The notes: a model not told the origin generated them from the letters alone. A stretch of DNA of 64,000 nucleotides from Anabaena catenula FACHB-362 (GCF_014698735.1 NZ_JACJTQ010000007.1:1-64000); one strand, 5' to 3'. Counted from the first letter of the stretch, positions 16,717 through 26,011 are shown. Program-made: numbers and translations.

Positions 16717-17625
16717 ATGTTTACCCAACCTATAATTCAAAGCATATATACAGATGGTGCTTGCACCGGCAATCCTGGTCCTGGCGGTTGGGCTGTTGTT
16801 GTCTACTTCAATGATGGCTCAATTCACGAAATGGGCGATGCCTCACGTCATACCACCAATAATAAAATGGAAATGCAAGCAGCGATCGCAGCCCTGCAAT
16901 TCCTGAAAACATCTGGACAAACCGAACCTATTACTCTCTACACCGATAGCGAATATCTGATCAACTCCGTTACCAAATGGATGCAAGGCTGGAAAAAGAA
17001 AGGCTGGAAAAAGTCAGATGGGAACCCAGTCCAAAACCAAGACCTTTTAGAAACTCTTGATGAACTCAACAGCCGACTCGTAAAATGGCAACACGTGCGC
17101 GGACATTCTGGTAACATAGGTAACGAACGTTGTGATGTGATTGCTCGCTCCTTTGCCAGCGGCAAAATCCCATCTCTTCAACAATTATCGTCTGGAAATG
17201 CTTACCAAACCTTACCCAATACAAATGCAATAAATGTAGCAAAAGTATCTGATTCTCCACTAAACTCTACAAAAATTAACGAAAACATCCCGGAAAGCAG
17301 TACTTTTCCATTAGAGATAACCACTATGGAACCATCTACAGCGTCCGCTGCGACGACAAACGACGACAAACCACCTGAGATGAGGGTTTTACAACTCCGT
17401 AACTTGGTTGAAACTCTGCGGGTTGCTGACGAAATTGCTGAAAAAGGCTACTTAATTACTAGTTCAGAACTAGCAGACCTTATGGATGTCCACGCTAGTG
17501 CTGTCACCAGTCGGGGAGACCAGTGGCGTTGGCGAAACTGGATAGTTTCACGGGTACGAAGAGAAGGTAATCAAATTCTCTGGGAATTAGAACGAGGTGA
17601 TCAAGTAGGAACTGAAACTGACTGA
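16717..17625 (+). CDS. rnhA: Ribonuclease HI with a C-terminal extension
   Basis: Cleaves the RNA strand of RNA-DNA hybrids during replication and R-loop removal. The N-terminal 150 residues contain the complete RNase HI active site: SIYTDGACTGNPGPGGWAVV (first Asp), NNKMEMQAA (Glu), LYTDSEYL (second Asp) and NERCDVIA (last Asp). An additional 150 residues follow, first a low-complexity Thr/Ser/Asn linker, then a helix-rich part (LRNLVETLRVADEIAEKGYL then ITSSELADLMDVHASAV) that looks like a small helix-turn-helix type domain. The extension is found in related cyanobacterial proteins as far as I recall. ATG at 16717 is chosen over TTG at 16696. Confidence 0.92.
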   Translation: MFTQPIIQSIYTDGACTGNPGPGGWAVVVYFNDGSIHEMGDASRHTTNNKMEMQAAIAALQFLKTSGQTEPITLYTDSEYLINSVTKWMQGWKKKGWKKSDGNPVQNQDLLETLDELNSRLVKWQHVRGHSGNIGNERCDVIARSFASGKIPSLQQLSSGNAYQTLPNTNAINVAKVSDSPLNSTKINENIPESSTFPLEITTMEPSTASAATTNDDKPPEMRVLQLRNLVETLRVADEIAEKGYLITSSELADLMDVHASAVTSRGDQWRWRNWIVSRVRREGNQILWELERGDQVGTETD

Positions 17626-17635
17626 AAATAAATCA

Positions 17636-19471
17636 TTACCATTGCGGTGCAGACGCAAGCAGATCCAAAACTGATTTGGCTGCTAACGGTTGAGAAAACA
17701 AATAACCCTGACCGAAATCACAGCCTAAATTTCGCAGTTTCTCTAGCTGAAATGGGGTTTCTATCCCTTCAGCTACTGCTTTCATCTCACTTGTGTGAGC
17801 AAGATTAATCATAGTAGAAATTAAACCTATATTCTTGGGCTTTTTCTCTAAGTCATGTACAAAAGATTGATCAATCTTGAGAATATTTACTGGAAATCTA
17901 TGCAAATAGCTTAGAGAAGAATATCCCGTCCCAAAATCATCAATAGATAAGTCAATTTTACATTTTCGCAGTTGTTGCATAATTGCTGCTGTTGCTTTAA
18001 TGTTTTCCATAATGGCACTTTCAGTAATTTCCAGTTTTAAGTTTTGCGGATTTAATTTAATTTCTCGCCAAGCCCGATCAATTATTTCTAGTAAGTTGGG
18101 ATGAGAAAATAATTTGACTGAAAGATTAACGCTAATTGAAATATCTTCACTAATGATTTTTTGTTCCTGCCAATTACGTAGCTGACGGCAAGCTGTTTGT
18201 AATACCCACGTATCTATAGCTGCAATTAAACCTGTTTCTTCCGCCACGGGAATAAATTCCCCCGGAGAAACCAGACCCTGAGTCGGATGCTGCCAGCGTA
18301 CAAGTGCTTCAAATCCGCTAATTTTTCCGGTGGATAGAGAAACTATTGGCTGATAATAAATAATAAATTCTTGTCGTTCAATTGCCCTTTTTAAATCATT
18401 TTCTAACTGTAAAATTTTCAGAGCTTGTTGATACATATCATGAGTAAAGACACAATATCTAGACTTGCCTTGTGATTTAGCTTTATACATTGCAGTGTCA
18501 GCATCTCGCAGCAATTCTTGAGGTTTATTATAGTCACTATTACTTAAAACAATTCCAATACTAGCACTAATAAAAACTTCGCCTCTCGATAATTGAAAAG
18601 GTGCTGAAAGCTCTTGTAAAATTTTATCTGCTACTAGTTTTACATAGCTAATATCTGCAACATTATCTAATAAAATAGCAAATTCATCACCACCTAACCT
18701 AGCTAAAATATCTTTATTTCTCATCAGGGTTTGTAGTCTATTAGCAATTGCAATTAATAATTCATCTCCTATTAAATGTCCCAGAGAATCATTAATAACT
18801 TTAAAGCGATCACAGTCTAAAAATAAAATTGCAAATTGATAATCAAATTTCACCTTACTTAGTTTCAGTGCTATCTCTAACTGTTCCATTAACAAAGTTC
18901 GATTAGATAAATTAGTGAGCGGATCATGTAAAGCTCTATACAGTAGTTTATTTTCTAATTGCTGTCGCTCCCATAATTCTCGCTTGAGGTCTTGATTAGC
19001 TATTTGTAACTGTAAAGTTCGCTCTTGAACTTTTTGTTCCAATTCAATATTTAAATTCAAAATTTTTTGTTCTGCTGCTCTTAATGCCAATTGATTTTTC
19101 ACCCTAATTACAACTTCTTCAGCTTGAAATGGCTTAGTAATATAGTCAACACCACCAACTTGAAAAGCTTTGACTTTATCTAAAACATCATCGATAGCGC
19201 TTAAAAAAATAACTGGAATCTTACTAGTTTTTTCATCAGATTTTAGTAGCAGACAAACTGTATATCCATCCATATCCGGCATCATAATATCCAGTAAAAC
19301 TAAATCTGGCAAACGATTTTTACACGCAGTTATAGCCATTTTTCCATCCAATGCTTTGCGAACAGAATAGCCATTTTTCGTGAGGATAGTATCTAATAAA
19401 CGTAAATTATTTAGGGTATCGTCAACTATCAGAATATCTTTTTGATAGGATTGAATTGGGGAGGTATTCAT
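17636..19471 (-). CDS. Response regulator with GGDEF and EAL domains (cyclic-di-GMP turnover)
   Basis: A 611-residue protein: receiver domain (about 1-125, phosphorylation site in PDLVLLDIMMPDMDGY), coiled coil (130-170), GGDEF domain (about 180-340) and EAL domain (about 360-605). The diguanylate cyclase loop RLGGDEFAILL is intact. The phosphodiesterase domain has FEALVRWQHP and DDFGTGYSSLSYLHRFP, the metal and loop residues of active enzymes. Both synthesis and breakdown of c-di-GMP are therefore possible, controlled by phosphorelay. It converges with rnhA (10 bp between stops). No kinase lies next to it. Confidence 0.95.
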   Translation of the reverse strand: MNTSPIQSYQKDILIVDDTLNNLRLLDTILTKNGYSVRKALDGKMAITACKNRLPDLVLLDIMMPDMDGYTVCLLLKSDEKTSKIPVIFLSAIDDVLDKVKAFQVGGVDYITKPFQAEEVVIRVKNQLALRAAEQKILNLNIELEQKVQERTLQLQIANQDLKRELWERQQLENKLLYRALHDPLTNLSNRTLLMEQLEIALKLSKVKFDYQFAILFLDCDRFKVINDSLGHLIGDELLIAIANRLQTLMRNKDILARLGGDEFAILLDNVADISYVKLVADKILQELSAPFQLSRGEVFISASIGIVLSNSDYNKPQELLRDADTAMYKAKSQGKSRYCVFTHDMYQQALKILQLENDLKRAIERQEFIIYYQPIVSLSTGKISGFEALVRWQHPTQGLVSPGEFIPVAEETGLIAAIDTWVLQTACRQLRNWQEQKIISEDISISVNLSVKLFSHPNLLEIIDRAWREIKLNPQNLKLEITESAIMENIKATAAIMQQLRKCKIDLSIDDFGTGYSSLSYLHRFPVNILKIDQSFVHDLEKKPKNIGLISTMINLAHTSEMKAVAEGIETPFQLEKLRNLGCDFGQGYLFSQPLAAKSVLDLLASAPQW

Positions 19472-20203
19472 TGTTCGTTATCTTGTGTCAATTGCATGAG
19501 TTTTTTGAACTGAAAATTGACCGTAAATTCTCTACTAAGTTGGTAAGTTTTAATCAAAAATTGATCTGCTGCTATAAATCAGAAGCCTACCAAGATAAGT
19601 TTGTAACTGCCTGCAATCGTTGAAAATAATGCACTAGCTAAGGAAATGCAAATTTTCCAGCATTTTGTTGGTGCAAAAATCAAACATTCCTAATAATTAG
19701 GAGTGATTATTCTGCAACCAGGAGATTATGGCTAACTACTAACCGAAGTTGTTAGTGAGTAAACTCTTAATAGGGAACTCTTAATAGGGAACTTTTAATA
19801 GGGAACTTTTAATAGGGAACTTTTAATAACCCAAGTTGCTAGTATGGCGTTCTGGGAATTAATTAAAAATTAAAAATTAAAAAAGCACATTAAAAAAGCT
19901 TTTCAGGAATTTTTAATGGTTTGTTGACTTACGCCGTTGTGTACTAGTTATCTAGTTTAGGGTGGTAATGGGTAATTGGTAATTAGTAATATTCCTGATT
20001 AAACTCCGTTTTTTTTCTATCACCCTCCGGGTGATGCCGGAGGCACACTTTTGGTGTTAGCGTATAGCTCCTTTGTATCACCAAAGCGTAGCGTCTCCTA
20101 AGGAGATAAGAGGCACACCATCGTACCCTACAGCAAGGCGAAGCGACTACATGGGGAAAACCCCCTGTTCTGCGCCCTGGTTCACCTGTCAACTTTTACC
20201 TAA
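19472..20203. other. Repeat-rich intergenic stretch of about 730 bp
   Basis: It contains a 14-bp tandem array (19771-19826), an AATTAAAA-rich stretch (19857-19890) and a cluster of dispersed cyanobacterial repeats: TCACCCTCCGGGTGATGCCG (20021-20040), GCACACTTTTGGTGTTAGCG and GGCGAAGCGACTAC (20130-20150). A minus frame at 19983-20192 crosses these repeats and is not a gene. No RNA gene was recognised. Confidence 0.5.
19771..19826 (+). repeat. Tandem repeat, four copies of TAGGGAACTTTTAA
   Basis: Four consecutive 14-bp units. The first has CTC in place of TTT and the rest are identical. A partial unit (AACTCTTAA) precedes the array. It is noncoding, upstream of the REC-GGDEF-EAL gene and downstream of cruG. 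Confidence 0.85.
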
Positions 20204-21388
20204 CTAGCAACTTGGAGTATCATACTTTCTTCCGCGCCACTCTCGCGGAGTACGAAACGCAGATAAGAAGATTCGTAGCACAGCCAAGGGATCAGCCAAG
20301 GGGGAAAGCCAGAATAACCAGCCACCTTTAGCACTGTTGCGATCATAGGATGGAGCGATCGCTAATAATAAAGCAAAGCGAATTATCAATAAAAATATAT
20401 TTAGTCCCCATAACAGGTGTAGGGGGAGCAGGGGCGGCAGTGGGAGCAAGGGGAGAAAAGCAAGTAAGATCAATATGGGCAAACCTTGAACGGCTGACAA
20501 CAGCCATAAATCTCCCCAAATTTGAGCGCGGGAAGAAGCATCCTTCAAATCCAGACTGCGCCCCCACTCTTTCCAAGTTTCCATTGCGCCCTCATACATC
20601 CGCACCTTCAGTACTTTTGCGCCATCCAAAAAGCCCACCTTAAAGCCTTGAGTCGCAATATGCCGCGCCAAAGTCACATCATCACAAAAAGAACCCTTAG
20701 CACTGCTATAACCACTCACAGCCCCTAAAACCGAGCGCCGACATAAAAAACACTGACCATTAGCCATCACCCGTTCTGGTTGTTCTGTGTAAATGCCAGT
20801 GGGATCAAATCTATATAGCAGCGTCATCAACAAAGCTGGTTGTAGCCAGCACTCCCCTGGATACTTGAGAATAAATTGAGGCGAAAGAGAAACCAAATCA
20901 TAACCTTCAGCTTGGGCTGTTTTCACCAAACTCGCTACCAAGCCAGGATGGGGCTGGATATCCGCATCCATTCCCAAAAACCACTCACTCCCCTCAGAAC
21001 TAAATAAAAAGCCGTTATGTAACGCCCAAGGACGACCAACCCATCCAGAGGGTAAAGGATCATCCGTCATCAGACGAAAACGGGGATCTTTTTGCTGTGC
21101 AGCTTTTACCAAGTCGGGAGTGCCATCTTGGGACTTACTATCAACCACAATAATTTCTCGGACTTCGTAGCTTTGCCGACTTAAACCAGCCAACAGAGGA
21201 CTAATTCGCAGTGCTTCATTGAGTGTGGGAACAACAACACTTACACTACCCAAAATATCCAGCGTTGGTTGTTCAGGTTCAATCGGGGGATGTCGTCTTG
21301 GCCCTTTCAGCAGACGTGAAAGTAGAATCGCTGTTGCTGGAACTTGGATAAGTAGTAATAGGAGGGAAATAGCGCTTTGTATAATCAA
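20204..21388 (-). CDS. cruG: Probable carotenoid 2'-O-glycosyltransferase CruG
   Basis: A 394-residue family 2 glycosyltransferase with an N-terminal hydrophobic anchor (SAISLLLLLIQVPATAILLS) and C-terminal membrane helices (about 300-350). The GT-A donor site is seen as VVVPTLNEALRISPLLAG, VDSKSQDGTPDL and MDADIQPHPGL (metal-binding DxD). In cyanobacteria CruG adds a sugar to the 2'-OH of myxol to make myxoxanthophyll-type glycosides. The assignment rests on fold and on its position next to cruF (193 bp, same strand), an arrangement reported for several cyanobacteria. It starts with TTG in this frame, as no in-frame ATG is visible just upstream. Confidence 0.8.
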   Translation of the reverse strand: MIIQSAISLLLLLIQVPATAILLSRLLKGPRRHPPIEPEQPTLDILGSVSVVVPTLNEALRISPLLAGLSRQSYEVREIIVVDSKSQDGTPDLVKAAQQKDPRFRLMTDDPLPSGWVGRPWALHNGFLFSSEGSEWFLGMDADIQPHPGLVASLVKTAQAEGYDLVSLSPQFILKYPGECWLQPALLMTLLYRFDPTGIYTEQPERVMANGQCFLCRRSVLGAVSGYSSAKGSFCDDVTLARHIATQGFKVGFLDGAKVLKVRMYEGAMETWKEWGRSLDLKDASSRAQIWGDLWLLSAVQGLPILILLAFLPLLPLPPLLPLHLLWGLNIFLLIIRFALLLAIAPSYDRNSAKGGWLFWLSPLADPLAVLRIFLSAFRTPREWRGRKYDTPSC

Positions 21389-21581
21389 AATTTTTAGTAG
21401 TTGCTCTGCATAACTATAAATTACTGAATTTTCCCACAGTTTATGTAAACTAGTACCGCCGTGAATTAAAAATTAAAATAATTCGTAATTCCTAATTCTT
21501 AATTCCCATTTAAATTTTAAATTTTAAATTTTGAATCTTTCAATCCAAAATTCAAAATTTAAAATCTCAAATTCGGTCAGC
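21389..21581. repeat. AT-rich repeat between cruF and cruG
   Basis: About 190 bp of degenerate AATTAAAAT and TAATTCG-type units (for example TAAAATAATTCGTAATTCC near 21473) followed by a TTTAAATTTTAAATTTTAAA run. It contains no gene. It resembles the TAATTCG arrays at 30259 and 59088. Confidence 0.6.
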
Positions 21582-22484
21582 TTACTTGAAAGCGACTTTA
21601 ACGCTGGCAACGGAAACTTCCTTGGTGGTTGGTTCAACAGCAGCAGATGCACTTGGACCTCTTAACCAAAGTGCCACAGCAGGAGCAACACCCAGTGCCA
21701 AGCCTAGCAATACAGGAATGGAGAAACCAGCAGCCAAGCTCATAACTGTGGCAAAACCAAAGTTAGCCAAATAAACAACCAAAGGAATATTGAGTTGTGA
21801 TCGCTCTAACTTCAGTGGGTTGTTTCTCCATAACAGCGCCGCTACTGTCATAAACAAGGAACCTGTACCCATCCAACCAGCAAAGTTTTGGTAAGGCATC
21901 CCAAAGAAAGCCCCTGGTTGTTGCCAATACCAGAAGGGAAGAGAGGTTTGACTCATGGCTGGGTCAAGCACAAAATCCCAAGAAGTCAGCAATAAAGCAC
22001 CGAGTGCGATCGCACTAAGATGACGTAACAAGCTCGGTTTTTTGTCTACTTCTAAACCGACACGCGCCAACAGGTAAGACACACATCCCACATAAAACCA
22101 GGACAAGGGAATTGTGAATGGTACTAAACCCGCAATTTTATAACCTAAACCACTCAGGTAGCTGTAGTGACCAAAAGGAAAGCCCGTGCTAGTTCCCAGT
22201 AATTCGCTGGTCAAAGAAATTCCGAGTGATGGGATCAGAAACCCCAAGGTGCGACCTAAACCCAAAGTCCGGTAAGCATACAGGAAAACACCTACCGCAC
22301 CCAAAATCATATAAGCTACGCCGCCACCAGCCATACTCCATTGCATGACTGTCTGTCCAACCTCAGATAAATTCAAAATTACTTCGGCATTAGGAACAAC
22401 TAGTAATATCCCTACCAGTCCAAATACCATAGACACGATATGTCCAATCAGGCATACGCGCTCAACGATAGCAAGTTTTCTCAT
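21582..22484 (-). CDS. cruF: Probable carotenoid 1',2'-hydratase CruF
   Basis: A 300-residue polytopic membrane protein with about seven hydrophobic segments. The stretch SLTSELLGTSTGFPFGHYSY and the segment LTSWDFVLDPAMSQTSLPFW match the carotenoid biosynthesis (DUF422) family I know from CruF, which hydrates the psi end of gamma-carotene-type precursors on the way to myxol. Acidic and histidine residues in those loops are the likely catalytic ones. CruG is encoded directly downstream, so both enzymes of consecutive steps are present. ATG at 22484 is preceded by no strong binding site. Confidence 0.85.
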   Translation of the reverse strand: MRKLAIVERVCLIGHIVSMVFGLVGILLVVPNAEVILNLSEVGQTVMQWSMAGGGVAYMILGAVGVFLYAYRTLGLGRTLGFLIPSLGISLTSELLGTSTGFPFGHYSYLSGLGYKIAGLVPFTIPLSWFYVGCVSYLLARVGLEVDKKPSLLRHLSAIALGALLLTSWDFVLDPAMSQTSLPFWYWQQPGAFFGMPYQNFAGWMGTGSLFMTVAALLWRNNPLKLERSQLNIPLVVYLANFGFATVMSLAAGFSIPVLLGLALGVAPAVALWLRGPSASAAVEPTTKEVSVASVKVAFK

Positions 22485-22930
22485 GATTCAGTCCTTAACC
22501 TTAATAAAATGTGACACGCGGCTACTCGACTGCTAACAGTTTACAAATGTTTAAGATCATAATTTAACTAATTTTTACAAAAAAAGTCCGGGAAGGTTGA
22601 TACTTTACTAATTGACTTTGTTGGTGACAGCATAAGCGCCTATGGATTGGGGCTGCAAAAAACAGGATTATAGACTTAGAGTCTAAAGGAAGATATTCAA
22701 AAAATAAATACAACCTCAACTTTTTTTGAACATCCCTGGGATTTTCAGCCTGCTATTCTATAAAATAAAGCCTTTGGTTTTTCTACATACAGCAGATTTC
22801 AGGTTGCAGGAGGTACAAATTTTAAGAACAAAGCTATATAAAAAGAGAGTTTCAACTCTGTTAAGAGTTAAGAGTTCCCTGCTGTAATCTTGGTAATAAT
22901 ATCTGCACCCAGTACTGGGGATACCAATCC
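22485..22930. other. Intergenic stretch between divergent genes, no gene seen
   Basis: About 445 bp between cruF (minus) and the membrane protein gene (plus), so it must hold both promoters. A minus frame at 22758-23024 overlaps the start of the next gene and shows no protein-like motif. No clear hairpin or promoter pair could be assigned. Confidence 0.4.
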
Positions 22931-23356
22931 ATGTTAAATTTGAAACAAGTTCCTTGGTTTTCCCTGGCACTAGTACTACTGAGTTACAGTACTTTGGGCT
23001 GGGTAATATCCCAAACAAAAGCACCTTGGTTTGTGTGGTTAATTATTGTAGTTGCTATCTTACTCTTACTAGTTAGCTTGACTACTCCTTGGTCAAAACT
23101 AACAGAGTATTACAATATCTTGTTTCAATCAAATGCGAGGTCTTTTGGTGTAGCTGTTTTAGCAGCTTTGCTATTCTTCATTATGATCGCTTGGTTTCGG
23201 ATATTTCTTGATACGTTACTTATTCTTTCCGCAACTATATTAGTCAAGATAGACTTTCAAGCCTCTGGTTTCCAGGAAAGTCGAGCTTTTTGGTTCACCT
23301 CGATTTTTTCACTGGCAGGTTTAGCAATAGGTGTCCTATTTGACAGGTTAATTTAA
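22931..23356 (+). CDS. Hypothetical membrane protein with about four transmembrane segments
   Basis: A 141-residue hydrophobic protein that I do not recognise. Predicted membrane helices: residues 8-28, 34-52, 70-98 (SFGVAVLAALLFFIMIAWFR, probably with a following reentrant part) and 118-138. A short loop of charged and polar residues (STTPWSKLTEYY-like, about 55-63) separates helices 2 and 3. It has no known catalytic motif. It is isolated, and a strong terminator follows at 23438. Confidence 0.7.
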   Translation: MLNLKQVPWFSLALVLLSYSTLGWVISQTKAPWFVWLIIVVAILLLLVSLTTPWSKLTEYYNILFQSNARSFGVAVLAALLFFIMIAWFRIFLDTLLILSATILVKIDFQASGFQESRAFWFTSIFSLAGLAIGVLFDRLI

Positions 23357-23437
23357 ATTAGTAGCCAGTAGTAAATTTAAAAACAAATCACTAATAGACA
23401 TCGACCTTTCTTTCAAGAAGCATTATCCAGAAACATT

Positions 23438-23473
23438 GTAGAAACGTTCCATGGAACGTCTCTACATTTTTTT
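23438..23473 (+). terminator. Strong rho-independent terminator
   Basis: The near-perfect palindrome GTAGAAACGTTCC / GGAACGTCTCTAC (23438-23465) is followed by ATTTTTTT. It ends transcription of the plus-strand membrane protein gene. The hairpin core is also a common cyanobacterial repeat. Confidence 0.8.
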
Positions 23474-23504
23474 ACTGCTATGTCTAATGACAACTGACCA
23501 ATAT

Positions 23505-23783
23505 TTAACTTGCCACTGCTTCAGCAGCAACCGCTGGATAAACGCTGACTTTTTTCCGGGTTTTGCCCTTTCTTTCAAAAGTAACTACGCCATCAACTAA
23601 AGCAAACAAGGTGTCATCGTTGCCAATCCCAACATTGTTACCAGGATGAAACTTTGTACCACGTTGACGCACTAAAATGTTTCCTGCACGTACAGCTTGA
23701 CCACCAAAGCGTTTTACGCCCAGGCGTTGAGCATTAGAATCGCGTCCGTTACGCGTACTACCCGTACCTTTCTTATGAGCCAT
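23505..23783 (-). CDS. rpmA: 50S ribosomal protein L27
   Basis: A 92-residue ribosomal protein of the large subunit, near the peptidyl transferase centre. The N-terminus [20 protein letters not shown] and the core [20 protein letters not shown] are the classic L27 sequence. The start is MAHKKG, so the N-terminus needs no proteolytic removal as in some Firmicutes. It follows rplU by 31 bp on the same strand, the usual rplU-rpmA operon. Confidence 0.98.
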   Translation of the reverse strand: MAHKKGTGSTRNGRDSNAQRLGVKRFGGQAVRAGNILVRQRGTKFHPGNNVGIGNDDTLFALVDGVVTFERKGKTRKKVSVYPAVAAEAVAS

Positions 23784-23814
23784 GATTTCCCCTTATGTAT
23801 TTACTTGTTGTTTA

Positions 23815-24222
23815 TTATTCAGCAGCGATTTCTTCAACGGCAGAGCTATCAACCACATTAGGAGTTTCAATAGTAGTTGGGGCTTCTTCATAAGCCAAAA
23901 CTTCACCATTGAGGTTGATAGAGTTAATCAAAAGTCTGGTTATTTCCTGGCGATGTCCCCGTTTTTTGCGGGTTTTCTTTTTCGGCTTCATTTTGTACAC
24001 CAGGACTTTACGACCTCTAAAGTGTCGCATCACCGTCCCTTCTACAGTCGCACCAGCCACTAGTGGCTGTCCAATAGAGACTCCACCCTCGTGCTGTACC
24101 AGTAATACTTCGTCTATTGTAACTTTTTCGTCTGGTTCGGCAGTCAGCAGTTCAATGTCATAGAATCGACCTGCCTCGACTTTTATTTGTTTGCCACCAG
24201 TTTCAATAATTGCGTAAGTCAT
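23815..24222 (-). CDS. rplU: 50S ribosomal protein L21
   Basis: A 135-residue ribosomal protein. MTYAIIETGGKQIKVEAG is the typical L21 start and YKMKPKKKTRKKRGHRQ is the basic RNA-binding tail. The start at 24222 has AAGGA 8 bases upstream. A GTG at 24279 would add 19 residues with no homology. A C-terminal acidic extension (VDSSAVEEIAAE) is common in cyanobacteria. It is first in the operon with rpmA. I saw no clear L21-leader structure upstream. Confidence 0.97.
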   Translation of the reverse strand: MTYAIIETGGKQIKVEAGRFYDIELLTAEPDEKVTIDEVLLVQHEGGVSIGQPLVAGATVEGTVMRHFRGRKVLVYKMKPKKKTRKKRGHRQEITRLLINSINLNGEVLAYEEAPTTIETPNVVDSSAVEEIAAE

Positions 24223-24942
24223 GAAATTGTCCTTGAAGTTGCCGTACAGGTAGCTGGCTTTTATCTCCTGTAGAGACACGGTTTATGGCTTTTGCCAGCT
24301 TTTGCAGTATGTCTACCTGATCCGAGCAGGAATTAGACAGACAATCCAAAATTATAATTTATTCACTGCCTTTAAGTCAACAAAATGACGCGGGGACGGG
24401 GAGGGAATGTGTCCCAAAAGGGTCTGAGTCCCCACGTGTCTTTGTGACCTTCTGAGCCGATTGAAAATTTTGTCTGAGAAAATTGACTTGATTACCGGAA
24501 TGATGATGCTTGTTCGTGTAGTTAGTTCAGACACAGACAGAACTAAACTAGATATATCTGGGCAGCAGTTAGAGTTGCTCAGATTTTTTACTTATTACGC
24601 TGTTGCGCCTATAAGCTATGTCATCCCTCTTTTTTGCCTTAAAACAAGATCCCCCTAGCTGCTTTTTACTCCAAGCTAGGGGGATCACATATTTGGTAGT
24701 CTATAAATCTTTCGGTATAAGGCGTTGAATAAAATATATAACATTTATTTCCTTTTGCCTAGTCTTACGATTATAATTTACAGAATTTTTATATTTTCTT
24801 CATTAATTGCCAACAGAACGGGGTGATACCGTTTCACTTTAAGGTGAATACAAATGAACAGACGCTCTTATGCGAGGACGGTTCGAGTCTTTTTGATTAG
24901 CAATTAGCCGGACTTGATATCATTCACAAATGGATTAATAAC
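24223..24942. other. Intergenic stretch with hairpins, no gene recognised
   Basis: About 720 bp between rplU and the tRNA-Lys terminator. It contains the rplU promoter region, GGGGACGGGG-type repeats (24390-24440) and a perfect 13-bp hairpin at 24648-24686. It also contains a stretch at 24808-24896 ending in ACGGTTCGAGTCTTTTT. That end resembles a TpsiC-like arm followed by T residues, but no complete cloverleaf could be folded. A 65-codon plus frame (24461-24658) has no motif. Confidence 0.4.
24648..24686 (-). terminator. Perfect 13-bp hairpin (possible terminator)
   Basis: GATCCCCCTAGCT (24648-24660) pairs with AGCTAGGGGGATC (24674-24686) across a 13-base loop. Read on the minus strand it is followed by TTGTTTT, so it could end minus-strand transcripts. 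Which transcript is unclear because the tRNA has its own terminator upstream. Confidence 0.5.
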
Positions 24943-24985
24943 AAAAAGGCTTGCTGAAACTTTTATCTTCAACGTTTCAGCAAGC
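24943..24985 (-). terminator. Rho-independent terminator of tRNA-Lys
   Basis: A 12-bp perfect stem (GCTTGCTGAAAC, 24949-24960, with GTTTCAGCAAGC, 24974-24985). On the minus strand it is followed by CTTTTTG. It lies 17 bases downstream of the tRNA 3' end. Confidence 0.85.
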
Positions 24986-25001
24986 GTCTTTTACTTAAAA
25001 A

Positions 25002-25073
<72 letters not shown>

Positions 25074-25098
25074 TTTTGATGCAATTTGCAACTTTCCC

Positions 25099-25129
25099 AA
25101 TATACCATCAACAACTATGGTTTTGTCAA
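25099..25129 (-). promoter_or_regulatory. Sigma-70-type promoter of tRNA-Lys
   Basis: On the minus strand TTGACA (25124-25129) and TATATT (25099-25104) are separated by 19 bases, and the -10 box lies 25 bases before the tRNA 5' end. The consensus -35 and near-consensus -10 suit a strongly expressed tRNA. The spacer is slightly long. Confidence 0.65.
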
Positions 25130-25135
25130 GGGATT

Positions 25136-26005
25136 TTAGAAAAAATTTCCCGTTAACCCGAAAGAAGCAGTGCAACTAGCTCCAGGTGCTAACACAGTCA
25201 AGTTTTCACCAGTATTGAGAGCGTTACGGGTGGCGCTCCAAGGCTCTAGACAATAGAAGTCTTTGCCCTTCACCGTCCAGAAAACCAGCCAGGTAGAGAA
25301 ATCATCATAATCTAAGGTCAGCTTTAACCTGCGGCTGTTATCTGTCACAGAGGACGATTGACTAGTTAGCCCTCCAAAGGCAAAATCAATTTCATCCTGG
25401 TTAAAGTCAAATTTGCCGTTAAAGGCGTGGAACTCCTTGGTTTTATTGTCTTGATACTGTCCAGAGGGAATTTCCACCTCTAGCTGATTTTTATCACCAC
25501 AGAGAAAATAGGGATGGAAACCAGCCGAAAATGGCATTGGTATCGATGACAAATTTTTATATTCCTGACGCACTACCAAGGTATTACCCTGTAATTCGTA
25601 GGTGAAAGCTAGTTCAAAGTCAAAAGGATAAACTGCCTTGGTTTCCTCATTACTCTTGAGAACAACAGTCAGACTAGCTTTACCATCAGTTTTTTGCTCA
25701 GTTGCTTCCCAAGGTAAGTCACGAGCAAAACCGTGTTGTTTGATAGTGTATTGTTTACCGCTAACGGTATAAGTATTATCCGGTAAATTACCGCAAAGAG
25801 GAAACAAAATCGGATTTCCACCCCTAACGCTCAAATCAGGATGGGTAAAGCGTTCAGTATCTAAATAAAAGACTTCTTGACCTTGAATCCGCCAACGGGT
25901 AATTATACCGCCACGTTCTGGTACTACTTCTATTTGTGTACCAGCACTATCATCAGAAAGAATGTAGGTTTTGTATTGTTGTTCTTGAATGTCAATGGTA
26001 AACAT
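25136..26005 (-). CDS. Aldose 1-epimerase family protein
   Basis: A 289-residue galactose mutarotase-like enzyme that interconverts sugar anomers. Typical family segments are GGNPILFPLCGNLPDN, KQHGFARDLPWE (a His used in catalysis) and SAGFHPYFLCG (the second catalytic His). An acidic residue near the C-terminus, in DFYCLEPWSATRNALNTG, is the expected catalytic Glu. This is the GalM-like/YeaD-like cyanobacterial form, so the substrate may be a hexose-6-phosphate. Upstream of the start are GGTGATT heptamer repeats. It is followed by tRNA-Lys on the same strand. Confidence 0.9.
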   Translation of the reverse strand: MFTIDIQEQQYKTYILSDDSAGTQIEVVPERGGIITRWRIQGQEVFYLDTERFTHPDLSVRGGNPILFPLCGNLPDNTYTVSGKQYTIKQHGFARDLPWEATEQKTDGKASLTVVLKSNEETKAVYPFDFELAFTYELQGNTLVVRQEYKNLSSIPMPFSAGFHPYFLCGDKNQLEVEIPSGQYQDNKTKEFHAFNGKFDFNQDEIDFAFGGLTSQSSSVTDNSRRLKLTLDYDDFSTWLVFWTVKGKDFYCLEPWSATRNALNTGENLTVLAPGASCTASFGLTGNFF

Positions 26006-26011
26006 GATTTT

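Noticed and set aside
19983-20192. A 69-codon minus-strand frame
   Set aside because: It crosses several dispersed repeats (TCACCCTCCGGGTGATGCCG and others) and has repeat-derived composition.
24223-24279. Longer L21 start at 24279
   Set aside because: It would be a GTG with an unrelated 19-residue leader, while the ATG at 24222 has AAGGA upstream and matches the family start.
24461-24658. A 65-codon plus-strand frame downstream of rplU
   Set aside because: It starts with TTG and shows no recognisable sequence; it lies over a hairpin at 24648.
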